DNA of 64,000 nucleotides from Congeria kusceri. Lineage: Eukaryota; Mollusca; Bivalvia; Myida; Dreissenidae. The notes beneath the pieces are model-generated. The model saw nothing but the letters and a program-made list of their open reading frames with translations, did not search any database and was not told the origin of the DNA. The position numbers and the translations under genes are program-made. The stretch covers positions 614,501 to 678,500 of the forward strand of contig CM051029.1 in the NCBI GenBank assembly GCA_027627225.1, written 5' to 3'. Shown one piece after another: positions 24,701-36,678 of this stretch (its first letter is position 1; each line of letters opens with the position of its first letter).

Positions 24701-25265
24701 TTACTATGTCATATTATGTGAACGGATGTTTAGCCTGTGTCTTACTAAAAACTACGTTGTACATATATTACATGCCAAGATTTCATTCGGACAAAACGGT
24801 GTTTTGAGTATGAATAAAGGCTTATGAATGTACATACACTTACCCTCTGTATGGTGATGGATATTAATACATATTACAAATAAAATAATGTAATTATGCA
24901 AATACCTGATACAACACGAAAGCCAATACATTGAAACGGTTACAACAACTGAGCATATAGATATTTATTACACCAACTGCTTTAGAAGGAGCATGACCAC
25001 ATAACAATGTTATGACACTGAAACAGAGCTCTTAATAAATGCGGAAGTTTAAATTTATAAATAAAACGCACACACAGGTATGTCATTGAAATGACATATT
25101 GTTAATATAGTTCATGTAAATGTAAACAGTTCACTGTGTAACTAATAATGTTAGTGGTAATGGAATTTATAAACACTTTATGAACGAAGCTCGCATTTCC
25201 TATGTATTTCCATTTTTCAAAAACTTAAATTTCTTAGGGATATATTGAAATAATAAACAGAGACG
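21766..25265. other. Intergenic, no gene recognised
   Basis: AT-rich. Short frames on both strands (for example 22488-22788) mirror each other and show no domains. Confidence 0.5.
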
Positions 25266-25314
25266 ATGTTTATCTTGATATGTGTGTGGATATTGATATT
25301 GTAGAGAGTTACAG
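25266..25314 (+). pseudogene. Orphan signal-peptide exon with internal stop
   Basis: ATG followed by a hydrophobic run (MFILICVWILIL), then TAG at 25302-25304 and a phase-1 donor (acag|gtaagt). Size, phase and style equal the signal exons at 29480 and 41481. The stop falls at the expected cleavage region. No matching Ig exon was found downstream before gene B's own signal exon. Likely a relic of another family copy. Confidence 0.5.
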
Positions 25315-26889
25315 GTAAGTTGTAAGTGAGTTTAAAAACCTTTTGGCGGCAACTTGTCGTATTTTGCGTGTTTCTGAAGTCCTTTTGAAACATTGATACA
25401 TGTAATTACGGCTTCACAAACATAGGTGGACAAAGACAAATAGCAACTGTCAATATTAAAAACAATAATCTAAATGATTCGCAGCACTATCACAGTTTTT
25501 GTTGGAATATATATCATGCAGGCATGTGCAATAAAAAGCAATTGTTTGCGAAATAATTTAACTGTTTTGCATACACATACCCATTCACAGGTATCTTATT
25601 TCTACTGTGATACATACGAATTTCATGTACATGTATGAACTATTTTTAGAATGCTCAACAATAAACTGATCTAACGACCTCATGCTTTCCAATAAGAGTT
25701 ACATGAACGGCAAATAGAGCATTCAGCTATTGATTTTAATTATAAAATAACGTTAAGTTTATGGAATGGACAACATTTGCAAGATCATTTGTTAGACAGT
25801 TGTATTTGCAGCGGTTACTTCCCCATTGGTTCTCTTCTCAGTTCCCCCTGCCACGACGAGTTAAAACCTTACATATTTGAAGGAAACGATTATGAGGAGT
25901 TGAAGATTTATGTTTACAACAATTTTAATTTTATCATTATTATTTTATAACAATGACACATACATGTTGCATTATTGGCACAGGTATATATGCATGTATT
26001 ACGAGTTAAAGTGAAAAACAATAAATAAACAAATAAATAAATAAGTAAACATAACAACGCAAGGATTGTACGTTGTCCTCGTTTTTTTTGATGCGCTTCC
26101 CTATGGTCACGTGGAACTTCATGCCGGCAGGGATTTAAAATTGAGCTATGCTCGAACACAGTTATATCTCTGCGATGAGGTTGGATACATACGACAACCT
26201 TTATAAAACGGCAGTACGCTGGTCGCAAGTCTAGTGGTATATCCCATATAAGACCAGTTTAAGATGACCAGCTTAAGATACGACCTGTTTATAAACCGGC
26301 CTCCCGTATTTTATTTAGGCAAGGATTTACCGAGAAGGGGACATGAGGCATGTGCTCCCTTGCTGTCCCCAAAGCTTATGCATTATATGTATATAAAACA
26401 AGAAATGTTAATAGTAAAAGTGAAATATGACAAGGTGACGCTCCTAAAGTGATCATTATCGCTTATCCAAGTCCAAGGCACATATTCAAAGGAGGGGTGG
26501 GGGCGAATGTGGCATGTCCTTCATGCTGGTTCCATTCCTAAGTTATGTGTACATTCTAAAACATGTACTTTGAAACACCCTAGGCTGTGTCCCAACACTG
26601 TTCATAATCGGTAAACTGAGAAAACCGTCATAATAAGCACGTAGGCGCTTATTCACAATAAAGAATGGGGAACACTAAGGTCGTCTGTTTGCACCTGAAC
26701 CAAACGGATCCTTATCGCATAGTAATACCACCACCTAATACCATTATAGAACCGGTGCTTGTATAATGTGTCCACACGGCACTTTAATTAAGATGCTTGT
26801 TACTTCTACACGATTTTGACGTTTTAATTTATTTTCAAGCTATTGCTTATATCGCTTAAAATCATTCTGGAACAAAGATATTGTCATAG
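25315..26889. other. Intergenic, no gene recognised
   Basis: AT-rich with an (aaat)n-like run near 26020-26045. No exon of the receptor family could be seen after the orphan signal exon. Confidence 0.45.
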
Positions 26890-27020
26890 GCTTTCCGGCT
26901 GGGGCAGTGGCTGGAACACTTGCTTCGCACTGCGGTGATCGGGATTCAATTCCAGGTCCCGGCCCATGTAAATTTAAGTGTTGTTCACCATACCTCCGGG
27001 TACTCCGGTCTCCACCTACA
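26890..27020 (+). mobile_element. tRNA-derived SINE
   Basis: Contains a tRNA-like head with box-A-like ggggcagtggctgg and box-B-like gggattcaattcc at Pol III promoter spacing, followed by a short body (ccggcccatgtaaatttaag). The GC-rich block stands out from its surroundings. The wording (gcttcgcactgcggtgatcg) is typical of tRNA-type SINEs in molluscs. Full-length ends not determined. Confidence 0.6.
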
Positions 27021-28195
27021 TCATAAGATATCACCAAAAGTAAAAATACATTTCAGTACAAATACTTCCTTAATTTAAAATGGCAATTTAAAATACATTA
27101 GTATACATTTTATTTGAAATAAATCATTGTGTGTGCGTGCTAATTTTATGAAATAACGTTAACCCATTGTGGTTATAGCATAATTCTACATAGTTTTTGA
27201 ACAGCCCTCAAAAATAGCTGGAAACTGAAGCTATGATTCGAAATTCGTTCCAACTTTCGATGCATCTAATTCAAAAAAAAGGTTTGTTTCCGCTTCAATC
27301 TCCCATACAATCTAGGGGGAGTTAAAAACAATTTTTTTGTGTTTCTTTGCGGCATATTCACCACGCAGTTTAGGTATATTGAGGTAACATGTAAAATGTA
27401 AAATGTTTAAACGCATGCAATCAAAGAAACTGTACCTCACGGTATGTCATTACCAAGAGCGCCTGTCTCACGCAGACTAATTCGAACTTTTTGCTTTTTA
27501 CCGAAAAGCAGCATACTAGCAAAAACTGCTCTGTTTACCGAACGTAAGAAAACACCGTTAAGGGACAGCGGAAATAAATAAGGAGGAGGGGTTTTTGGGT
27601 TAGCGGAAACCAACAATTTATTTTTACGCCTAAAAGTAAATTACGTAGTGGTGCTAGGGCACACCCCGGGTCCTCACAAAATGCAGCTTCGGTGCGGGCG
27701 GACTTCATAAACTTCGAGATAAACACAGTAGTAATTACCTCTTTGAATTATGGTAGAAAACACTTTAGCCCGCTTGCAACGTTTTATAATTAGTTAAATT
27801 GAAACTAATAAGTGTTCTGTGTATTGAGAGATAATGTATTTCTCAATTAATATGTTTGAAACTGAACTCACATGTTTAGTGTTGTGTTCGCATAAATAAG
27901 AATTTCGTCAGATGTATGCAAGTGGCTCATGTTGCGTCATGTATTTCATTCAATTATTTCACTTGTTACTATTTTGTAGTTCATGAGGTTCGTCGGTTTA
28001 AAACTTCTCAAAGTGTGCAATCGGTTGTGTTCCTTTTTTGGTTTATGAGGCGCTTCCAACTCAAGTTTGGACGAATGTTGAATCGTTGCCGCTATTTTAA
28101 GCTATTTATGAATTATGCTGAAAAATTTTTGTTTTGTTTTTTTGGTTTGTTAATGACGAGTTGGGTGCAGAATTGTACGGTGGAAGATTACCTGC
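27021..28195. other. Intergenic, no gene recognised
   Basis: AT-rich non-coding sequence. A 100-codon open frame at 27916-28218 is rich in Phe/Cys and has no recognisable domain. Confidence 0.45.
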
Positions 28196-28306
28196 CAGTT
28201 ATGGTAACCACCAACTGAACTCACATGCGCAGGTCGAAAATCGAACCTTGGACGCATAAGTGTGAACAGAGAGTATGCTAGCCAGCCAGATAGCAACTAC
28301 TCTACA
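28196..28306 (-). mobile_element. SINE-like fragment, minus strand
   Basis: Read on the minus strand it has ctggctggctagcat followed about 40 nt later by aaggttcgattttcg, a close match to the tRNA box B consensus GGTTCGANTCC. It then runs into a non-tRNA body. Probably a tRNA-derived SINE; the cloverleaf is not intact. Confidence 0.45.
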
Positions 28307-28570
28307 TGAGTAGAGACGATCGTAATGAAAATTAGGCGCAAAGAGTGGTATGTGTATATTAGAAACAAAACTTTTGGATGGAAGGACAATGTTTAAAGAC
28401 ACCAGGTATTAATGAATGAACAGTATTGTATTGACTGACTCTATATACATTTGGCTTCGTTCGGGATGTTTCCATGTATATGCATGATTGATGGATGCAT
28501 GGATTTCGGTTGCTTATAGGCGGATTAATTGATGGATTCATGAGTGATTCAATGAATTAATAAGTGTGTG

Positions 28571-28755
28571 ATTGAATGAATAAATGAATAAATGAATAAA
28601 TGAATAAATGAATAAATGAATAAATGAATAAATGAATAAATGAATAAATGAATAAATGAATAAATGAATAAATGAATACATGAATACATGAATACATGAA
28701 TAAATTAATAAATTAATAAATTAATAAATTAATAAATTAATAAATTAATACATGA
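28571..28755 (+). repeat. Octanucleotide microsatellite (TGAATAAA)n
   Basis: About thirteen copies of tgaataaa are followed by three tgaataca and about six ttaataaa variants. The three blocks of variant units show sequential local expansion. AT-rich and non-coding. Confidence 0.95.
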
Positions 28756-29479
28756 ATGAATAATCAATCAATCAATAAGCATTAAATGGCTGCCAGCTTC
28801 AAACCCACTCTATCCCTTATCCGCAGTCCTGTCTGGCTCCGGCCCAGTTATTCATTATGTGTTGAATAAGTTATGTATTAATTAAATTAAATATTAAATA
28901 AAACATGTTATTGGTATGTCATATGAATATGTACTTTTACAAAATTTAATAGTTTTATTTAAATTTTGCACAATTAATTAGATGTTAAAAGGTACGCGCA
29001 AAAACGTTACTTAAATCGACGTCATGTCGTCACCAATGCATTTTTTGCTGACATTCTTTATTCACCCCAGTTGAAGACCATTAAAAGTCGGAACACGTTT
29101 TAATGTGGAGTTGGTTCTTTTTGTTTACATGTTGCAATTATAATCGTAGTAATTTAATAATCTCATAATAAAGCTAAAAAAACTTCATTTAATAAAGGCT
29201 TGCATGTTTATATGATAAGTTAATTATATGCAATTTGTAAATTAAATACTATTTAATAAATTTTAGCTTACGAATTTCATGATCAAATAGTATTCGCTCG
29301 TATATTGTTATTTTTATCATAAAAATGGTGAATTAATATCGATGACAATCATAAACATGTCTTAAATAAATGATTAAGTAAACATCCAGCGCTTTGATTT
29401 GTCATAATTTAGATCACGAGCACAAATGGGTAGTGTAACTTGGGTTATTTACATCACTCGGCACTATTCACACATTAAA
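28756..29479. other. Upstream region of gene B
   Basis: AT-rich, no exon seen. It immediately precedes the signal-peptide exon of gene B and so should include its promoter. No clear TATA box could be assigned among many AT-rich words. Confidence 0.4.
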
Positions 29480-29540
29480 ATGCCTTCACCTGCTTTAATA
29501 CGTGTATTTTCAATATTATGGATGGTATACATATGTTCAG
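29480..29540 (+). CDS. Gene B exon: signal peptide
   Basis: ATG start followed by a basic residue and a hydrophobic core (MPSPALIRVFSILWMVYICSG), ending in a phase-1 donor (tcag|gtaaat). An upstream in-frame ATG at 29426 would add 18 residues and weaken the signal-peptide form, so 29480 is preferred. The next exon begins 134 nt downstream. Confidence 0.7.
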
Positions 29541-29673
29541 GTAAATACCATTGTGATGTTTTCAAGACAAAACAATTCTTATCAATCCACACATTCAAAT
29601 ATGATTTATTTGCACAATTGTAAAAGTAGATGCTAGCAGAGTCTTCTTTCGTAACAATATTATTAAATTGCAG

Positions 29674-29988
29674 CGTCCTGCATTCATCAATATGCCGAAA
29701 AAGGAGATAACAATGTGCAACTGTTGTTTGATTTCAATTGGAGTAATACACTACAAAGGAAAGTACTGTGTTGTAAAGAAACAACATATATGCTTGAGTG
29801 CGTATTCGTTTATGCTGCCGCATGCTCATTGTCAAACTCAATCGTTGGCGTCTACACCATTTCTTCAAATAGCGACCTAACATCTGCATACATTACTATT
29901 ATGACATTAAATGAAACAACAACTGGAGAATATAACTGCTTCAAAGAGACCACCATTCAGAACAGGTCGATATGCATTCAAAACTCAG
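29674..29988 (+). CDS. Gene B exon: N-terminal Ig domain, cysteine-rich
   Basis: Phase 1-1, 315 nt. It starts ASCIHQYAEKGDN and has WSN, VLCCKETTYMLECVF and TTGEYNCFKE, the last fitting the D/G-x-Y-x-C strand-F motif. Extra cysteines (about nine in all) suggest added disulphides. As the membrane-distal domain it is the likeliest ligand-binding part; that is inference. The start of copy D at 63955 resembles its VQLLFDFNWSNT segment. Confidence 0.7.
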
Positions 29989-31849
29989 GTATGTATGTAT
30001 GTTTAGATGCGTGTATTGGTGTGTTTGTTTGCGTGCGGCTGTTATTTTATTGTTTTGATATTATTCGGGATGTTATCGTGTATCGGTAAAAGTGTACATG
30101 TATTAAAGTCAATGAATGAATAATGCATTGGATTACTTTAAAATTATTTATCGGGAGACCTAGTCATGACAAGCGATCAACATTGTGTATGGAACGCCGG
30201 GGCCGTCTTAAAATGTCTGTGTTCGTGTTTTTATTTTAGCCGTATATGTTATATATATATATCAAACGTTTATGTCGTTATGTCGGGAAATCTTTTACCA
30301 TAATGACACCTAATTTGACAATATTACTATACTCTTTAGACAAATTCACCTGATTATTGTACATAACAAAACTCATTTAACGATAATGGCATATTCTTTA
30401 AACAAGTTTGCCTGATCATGGTATATAATGACATAGCAGTTGAACATAATAACACGTCTTTTGGACATATTAAGATATTCCCATACAGGACGATACGAAA
30501 TTTGATAACATGAGACAGTCATGGCGTTCCATTAACGTGCAACACATCCGTACTGGTTATTTTGTGTTTAAATGTCGCTCATGTATACAAAACATTTTAA
30601 GAAATTATATATAAGTATGCCTTCGTACGAAGGGCGGGGGTATGTTGCTGTGTTCGTCCGTCAGGCCGTCAGTCCGTCGGTCTGCAGGAAGGCCATACTT
30701 TATCTGGGCAATAACTACATACCATTAGGCCTTGCTTCGAGCCTGTTACGGGTTTTGATTATGAAAAGTAGAGGATCTTTTATAAATTATTAATTCTGGG
30801 GTCATTTGGTCAAAAGACCAGGTAAAACTAATCAAATTATCACTAAAAACCAATAATTGTATAATATGTTCCTAGCACAAACTTCGCAACCATAGTCTTA
30901 CTAGATATGTTTGTCATAACTAGTACATGACCCCTATTGATCTGTGGATCCTTGGGTCAACGATCAAGGTCTAACCGTCCAAAAGATGATAAAAACACCC
31001 AATAATAATCTGATCAATAACTGCGTTACCCAATAGGTCTATAGCCTGGTAGATAAGTCATGAGTATAAGCAGACCTCTTTTGATTATTGGTTCATCGGG
31101 TCAACGGTGAAAGTCAAACTGACCAATAGTTGTAAAATATATGTAAGGCAATAGCTACAGAACACTACGGTATGTGGGTTTTTGTCAAATCGGATCAGTA
31201 GGTTGTTATTAAAAGTAGCGTAGCCATATTATTATTGGGTCGTTGAGTCAAAGATAAATTGCAAACTATCCAAATTTTTTATTAAAAAAATAACTCACCA
31301 ATTGATCCAACAGTTGTCTAGTCAATAACTACAGAACCCGTAGGGCTAGGTTTTTGGAAACTTGGTAGGTAGATTGGTCATGACTAATTAATGATCCTTA
31401 ATGATTATTCAGTCATTGGGTCAGAGGTAAAGGTCAAACTGACTTAAAGTGACCAGTAGTAAAACTAGCCCAGACAAAAATCATGGTACCCTTAGGTATA
31501 TGTTCGTAAAAAGTGTGAGGGGTCAAAGTTCAGTACAATTTTAAACATACTTATATTTGGAAAACGATAAACTGGTCCGTGCAACAAATAAAGAATCCTA
31601 AGATTGGTAAAAGTCAGTAGGTACATTGGTTTAGACAAGAAGACGAACGCTATTGATAATATTGGTTCATGGGATTAAAATTCAACGCCTCACTGTTTAT
31701 ATCCATGTGATCGTTCAAGTGTAAGAAACAACTATTTCCCGCTGTGATGACGATGAAGATATATATGCTTAGCTACACAGCAATTTTAATATAATTAATC
31801 GTGCTGCTAACTGCATATATGATGTTAAGTGCACTTATTTTCTTTTCAG
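29989..31849 (+). other. Gene B intron with degenerate tandem repeats
   Basis: The intron holds a dispersed-repeat block from about 30617 to 31580. It starts with a GTCCGTC-rich stretch (30655-30685), followed by roughly 100-150 bp degenerate units carrying words such as gggtcaacggtgaaagtcaaactgacca. It is related in style to the block at 42360-43150 in gene C. An open frame at 30572-30793 lies wholly in this repeat and is not a gene. Confidence 0.6.
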
Positions 31850-32149
31850 TAAACCTTACTTCGTTGACACTCCTCCCAAAGACAAACGTGTCATATCCAG
31901 TATACAATGAGCACTCGATATTCACGTGTACCACCTCAATAAGTAGACCAGGTGCAAGTCTACATTGGTTTGTTGCGGGACGTAACGTCACAGACATGGC
32001 CAGCTATACATACATCTCTTATGTTGCTACCAGCATCCTGCGATATACACCAACTTCATACGCCAGTGAGAATTTGTCGTGTACAGCGTACTACTTGTTC
32101 AAAACAACAAATATAACTATGCAACGAGGCACAAGCATGCTTATTCAAT
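31850..32149 (+). CDS. Gene B exon: Ig domain 2
   Basis: Phase 1-1, 300 nt. Ig landmarks: LTSLTLLPKTNVSYPVYNE, first Cys in IFTCTTS, core Trp in LHWFVAG, second Cys in NLSCTAYY. It has several N-x-S/T sites (NLT, NVS, NVT, NLS, NIT). The orthologous-position exon in gene C is 46552-46854, which is broken. Confidence 0.82.
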
Positions 32150-32380
32150 GTAAGTTTTTACCTAGTTTTACTTTCACCTAGACACGTATGTAAAATGTAA
32201 AAAATACAACAACAACAAACATCATAGCCGTTGGAAAACATTTCATCATTTATCTGTCTTCCTTATTTCCATCGGATGCATAATTCAAGTTAATGTCATT
32301 GTTGTTCATGCAATTCTTTCTTATTAAACTAACATGTATTATGCGGATCTGAATATCGTTTAAGTGAGAATTGTTATTTA

Positions 32381-33308
32381 AGCCTCGGTCACACTGTCAC
32401 GGTTTTGGCAAGTATTGCCCACGGTTTGCAAAACTTTGGTGAAGCGAGGTCAAGCGTTAACACATACCTTCTGGCATCTGTGTAAATCTTGAAAAATATT
32501 GGGTGATACGTATCGATCGGGAAGCGCCACGACAGTGTTCAACACGTTCAGAGCATTCATAGCGCCTCCACGATGTTTAAAAACGTAGGACAATCCCAGT
32601 GCAATCATATCTCACTGTGGTATATTATTACTGCCATTGCATAGGCATTTGTGGCGTTTCGTGTATAATCAGGATTGTTTTCATGAATATAAATGACTGT
32701 ACTACGTATGCTACGTATATGATACGTATTTCTACGCTCTCTGTAAGGTTCAGTTGCGCTACCAGTAGGATCTTTTGCGACAATTATTATGACTACTCAC
32801 GAATATACATGGTGATTCACGACAACGCAAAGATCGATCACGTTGCTTGCACGGTTTGTCATGATGATACTACGCACTCACTACATTTGCCTACGTTGGT
32901 GTATCGATTTTGCACGAGGCATCGTGATGTCCAAATCGCCTGGAAGCGTAGTGAAACGTGAATGGTATAAGCAGCTCGTAGTTTCATTGTGATAAAAATT
33001 TTCTTAATCGTACTGGAATCTTAAGAGAAACGTTAACAATCGTCTGCTTTCGTCGTTTACCCTAGCGTTTACTTGACGCTAGCGTATAAGAACCGTAGCT
33101 GATCGCAACATGTCTTTGAGATACCGTGGTGAATCGACTGCGGAATCCTTTAAGTGTAGTTGATATCCGTAGTCTCGCACTACAACAACCGTCAGCATAC
33201 GTAGGAAGATGCAATTGGGACACTGTGCCTCCCGATTCATCACGATTAACACGTCCACGATCAATCGTGAGCAATCGTAGCCAAAATTGTGACAATTTGA
33301 CAGAGGCT
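32381..33308. mobile_element. Non-autonomous DNA transposon with terminal inverted repeats
   Basis: The left end agcctcggtcacactgtcac and the right end (reverse complement agcctctgtcaaattgtcac) match for about 25 of 30 positions, bounding 928 bp. The interior is less AT-rich than its flanks, with no transposase. Flanks are TA-rich (ttattta / atatta), so a short TA-type target site is possible. Open frames at 32599-32961 and 33126-33353 have no domains. Confidence 0.6.
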
Positions 33309-33377
33309 ATATTATTATTATATGTTCAATACAAAAGCTTAAATAAGGTTTAAAATTATTACAATGCATTTAAGAAT

Positions 33378-33492
33378 AATACTTTTACGTCATAATTTGT
33401 TGTCGAATAACCCACGGCCGGAAGTTTAGATGCGTAGGGATTCAACTTAAGGCCGTGGGTTATTCGACAGCAAACTATGACGCTATAGTATT
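33378..33492. repeat. Inverted repeat with 42-bp arms
   Basis: Arms 33378-33419 and 33451-33492 match with about five mismatches. The inner 21 nt (gtcgaataacccacggcc and neighbours) are nearly perfect, around a 31-nt loop. A MITE or foldback element in a gene B intron. Confidence 0.8.
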
Positions 33493-34875
33493 ATTTCGTC
33501 TCTAACGCGGCTTTTTACGAAGCATTTACCCGAACATGTCCAGTAGATATTACGTGCTAGTTGTAAATGAAGCTCCGCCCAGAATCATAAGCTACGGCTG
33601 TTCTGTTGTCCTTCCTCAAGTTTCCTAAATGATAAATTTATTCTTGAATGCACATCGATAGACAAACAAATGAACGTATAATACTACAAGGCATTAAAAC
33701 TGTTAGCTGAATTCATAAATGGAGTAAAAATTAACGGAAACTGTTTATACTAAGCGTCGTAAGTTAGAACTAAAACAACAACAACACTGTGTAAAGTGAA
33801 CAGTGTATATTTTATCTATGCACCGGTAATATCAAGTATTTGCATTTCATCGTCAAGTATCAAAAGATTAACCTTTTTATTTCAAGTGTTGGTTTGAAAC
33901 GTACTAACCAGAAACGCGATTTGTTGTCAAAATCACCATGACTGATCACAACGTTTTGTCTCCGAACCTGTATCCGATTATCAATATCGCCGTCCAAACT
34001 AATTTTAGACATCGCCGAAGCATGATTTCTTTAATCGTGTGTTACGTTATTGGTAATTACTAACACGACACAACACAATCCTTTATAACGATGTTTGTTC
34101 AGTGAAAACTGGTTTGTGTCGTCACGACTCATATACAGATTACGACTAACGTTTATCGCGATGAGTTCTGAATATATATTAAACAATTTCCATAAACTGT
34201 GTACTGTTTCGTTTTGTTTACTATTCCGTTTTGTGTCACACCATTAACTTTCGCCCATATTTCGCCGTGTTTATTACTGATTTAAACTAACGAGCTGTAG
34301 AAACTTCCTATCGATCACAAATCTTTCAAAATTGACGCGAGTAAATATAGCTGTACACACTAAATGCCCATACCGGCTTATGCATCAGTTGACACTACCA
34401 TTTTCGGCTTGATAATATGATGTGAGGCGTAATATTTATATAGTATTCGGTCGCCGAGCTTTCAATGATAAAAAGCTTTAAAACATTTGGGTTAAATGTA
34501 TCGGCACAATTGTAAAGGAAGTGTTTATTTGGTAGAGTGTGCTTCAAATGTATAGCCCCTGTGCATAATAGTTGCAGAATAACCCATACTTGATTTTTCT
34601 TCTTTGTTTATATGAATATAAAAAAATGTGTTAGAATTTTTGTTAAACCTATCGCATTGTTGCTAAGTAAGTGAATAAAATATACCGCTAACAAATATCA
34701 AGCTGTTTTAATCAAAGGACACATGCTGTAAATGTGTGTTATGACTTGCTATATTATTGCTAGTTACTGAGGTAATTACGATACACATTGATAACTTGAT
34801 GACTTTCTTAAGTTAAAATTTATTTATCGACGTGAAATCAATTCCATTTAATATATATCGATTTATTCGTTTTAG

Positions 34876-35172
34876 TCCTGGTTTCAAAGCCTAAAATCAC
34901 ACGTAATTTGACTCTCGTCTCGGAAAATGCAACTATCCACGAAGACATCCCGGTGGAGTTTCAGTGTTTTGCCTCTGCATATCCGCCTCCATCTTACAGC
35001 TGGTTCTACCCAGAAGACCATTCGTTCGGGAGCACTGTAATACTAAAGTTCAACCGAACGTACACAGATGAAAACATTTCTTGCGAGGCCATAAACACAT
35101 ATTACTCGCTGAATGGAAATTCAGCTGTATTTTCCACGACGTCGATTAATATAATAAAAATAACGGTTTTAA
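34876..35172 (+). CDS. Gene B exon: Ig domain 3
   Basis: Phase 1-1, 297 nt. VSKPKI opens the domain. First Cys in VEFQCFASAYPPP, core Trp in SYSWFYPED, second Cys in NISCEAINTYY. It is an I/C2-type Ig. The gene C counterpart is 47121-47392, with a stop at the residue after SCKA. Confidence 0.83.
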
Positions 35173-35560
35173 GTAAGTATATTATGTACATAGTCTAGTG
35201 ACTTTATGTCGTAACTATGATGCTTAACCCGTACCATGAATACAAACGTATAACACTGCAAAAAGTATGTCGGATCAGCTACAGTTGTAATGACCTTCAA
35301 ATTACGTTACATATTCCCACTAGGTATCTAGTAAACAGTGGCCTTGTGCAATGCTGTGCGTTTTAACCGTTAAACTGAAGTCATATGGGCACTTTTAATA
35401 CGTTTATTGACGCGGGCGCTTTGTACTGATACATAATCACACGTTTCTCTCGCAAACGTATGGTACGTTCTAATTTTGCCAATATGTGTATATATATCGC
35501 ATATTTCACTTATTTTGTAAATTAATATTTACGACTCAAAATGCTTCGTGCATGTCATAG
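35173..35560 (+). other. Gene B intron
   Basis: AT-rich intron with gtaagt donor and catgtcatag acceptor. Nothing else seen. Confidence 0.6.
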
Positions 35561-35853
35561 CGAGACCGGATGTCCCCAAATACTTCTATGTCCAATCAGT
35601 CACAGAGACAATGATGGAGCTCCATTGGGAACCAGGTTTTTATGGAGATGACGAACAACGTTTTGTGATGAGGTTTAGAAAAATACAGTCAACAAATTGG
35701 ACTGAATTCGTGTGCACCTCAAATATACATACAATTTGGAAGGCTTGGTTCCAGGAACGGGTTATGAGTTAAAGCTGTTGGCTGAGAACGTTGTTGGCTC
35801 ATCGGAGGAGACGGACATTATGACTTATAGTACTCTTGTCTCAAACCATACAG
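35561..35853 (+). pseudogene. Gene B exon: FN3 domain with 1-nt frameshift
   Basis: The first part reads RPDVPKYFYVQSVTETMMELHWEPGFYGDDEQRFVMRF in frame, an FN3 with the strand-B Trp. After IHT the frame shifts, and the remaining FN3 (LEGLVPGTGYELKLLAENVVG) is encoded in the next frame up to the donor at 35854. Exon length 293 nt is one short of a phase 1-1 exon. The unshifted frame ends at 35770-35772. All else is intact, so the lesion is young or an assembly artefact. Confidence 0.75.
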
Positions 35854-36018
35854 GTTGGAACTCTTCGGAAATATAATATCGCTTGTATAAATGACGTTTT
35901 AAAATGGGGTTAAACTAGTATAAATCATATTGAGACATTAATTGCCAATATTTGCGTTTGTTAGTATTTAGTTACTTAAATCTTCACTCATGATATTGCT
36001 GTGTTTAAGTTACCCCAG

Positions 36019-36165
36019 ACGATTCTGCTCTCGTGAGACAACCATCTACATCCGTTTCGTTATTAGTCGGTGTAACACTGGGTGGTGTTATGGATGGAGG
36101 CATTCTTGCACTCTTTGTTGAGAGGTTGATTTGGAAATGCCGTAAGAAACTAATACAGACATCTG
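36019..36165 (+). CDS. Gene B exon: transmembrane segment with acidic residues
   Basis: Phase 1-1, 147 nt. Linker DSALVRQPSTS, then LLVGVTLGGVMDGGILALFV, ERLIWK and the basic CRKKLIQTS. The Asp inside the hydrophobic stretch and Glu at its end are atypical. They could reflect decay or a charged helix that pairs with a basic partner, as in adaptor-coupled receptors. Gene A's helix is uncharged. Confidence 0.65.
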
Positions 36166-36615
36166 GTATGCATGAGCATTTACTAATTTCTTATCACTAT
36201 AATAATATCAATGCATTTCTGGTCATTATCGATTTAACAAAATGTTTTGTGTTGTTCTTCGCCAGATGGTAAATATCCCAAAATCAATTAATTCTTCTTT
36301 TTTGATAATGCAGCTATTCGAATTGATGTGTAACAAACTGTTAAATACATATTAGCATTCATCTACTTGATTCAGTTTTGAAGCGCTTGAAATTGTTTTA
36401 AATTGTTTCACTGGTTTTGTGTCGTGTACTGTATTCACGATTGGTCATTGGGCATTTTAGGCCATGGGTTGTTAAACATTATTATTAGTTATTCATATAA
36501 TATTATTGGATTGTCACAATATCTAATTGATGTCAATCAATACATTAATAATACAACGTAGAACTGTGAAACGTAGAACTGTAAAGTACTATATGGCTTC
36601 AATGGGTGATTGCAG
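36166..36615 (+). other. Gene B intron
   Basis: AT-rich intron between TM and tail exons. No features seen. Confidence 0.5.
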
Positions 36616-36678
36616 AGCATTGCAGTCCTTCTGGACGGTACGATAACTTACAAAGACCAAGGTCGGACATATTAATAA
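36616..36678 (+). CDS. Gene B exon: cytoplasmic tail 1 (YDNL)
   Basis: Entry phase 1 after ttgcag. Encodes EHCSPSGRYDNLQRPRSDILI, aligned with gene A TGQYEDLVREP. Two donors are possible. The one at 36662 (ag|gtcgga) gives phase 2 like gene A, but then no exon matching A's small 53-nt exon is seen. The one at 36679 (aa|gtgttt) gives phase 1 and joins the last exon in frame. I favour the second. YDNL is a YxN (Grb2-type) site. Confidence 0.5.

Larger units (their letters stand above)
32150..34875 (+). other. Gene B intron
   Basis: 2.7-kb intron containing a DNA element (32381-33308) and a hairpin (33378-33492). The remainder is AT-rich with no exons recognised. Confidence 0.6.

Noticed and set aside
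27916..28218. 100-codon open frame
   Set aside because: Phe/Cys-rich composition without domain signature; overlaps the SINE-like segment at its end.
28571..28755. CRISPR-like array
   Set aside because: Simple octanucleotide microsatellite without spacers, in eukaryotic DNA.
30572..30793. 73-codon open frame in the gene B intron
   Set aside because: Falls within the GTCCGTC-type dispersed repeat.
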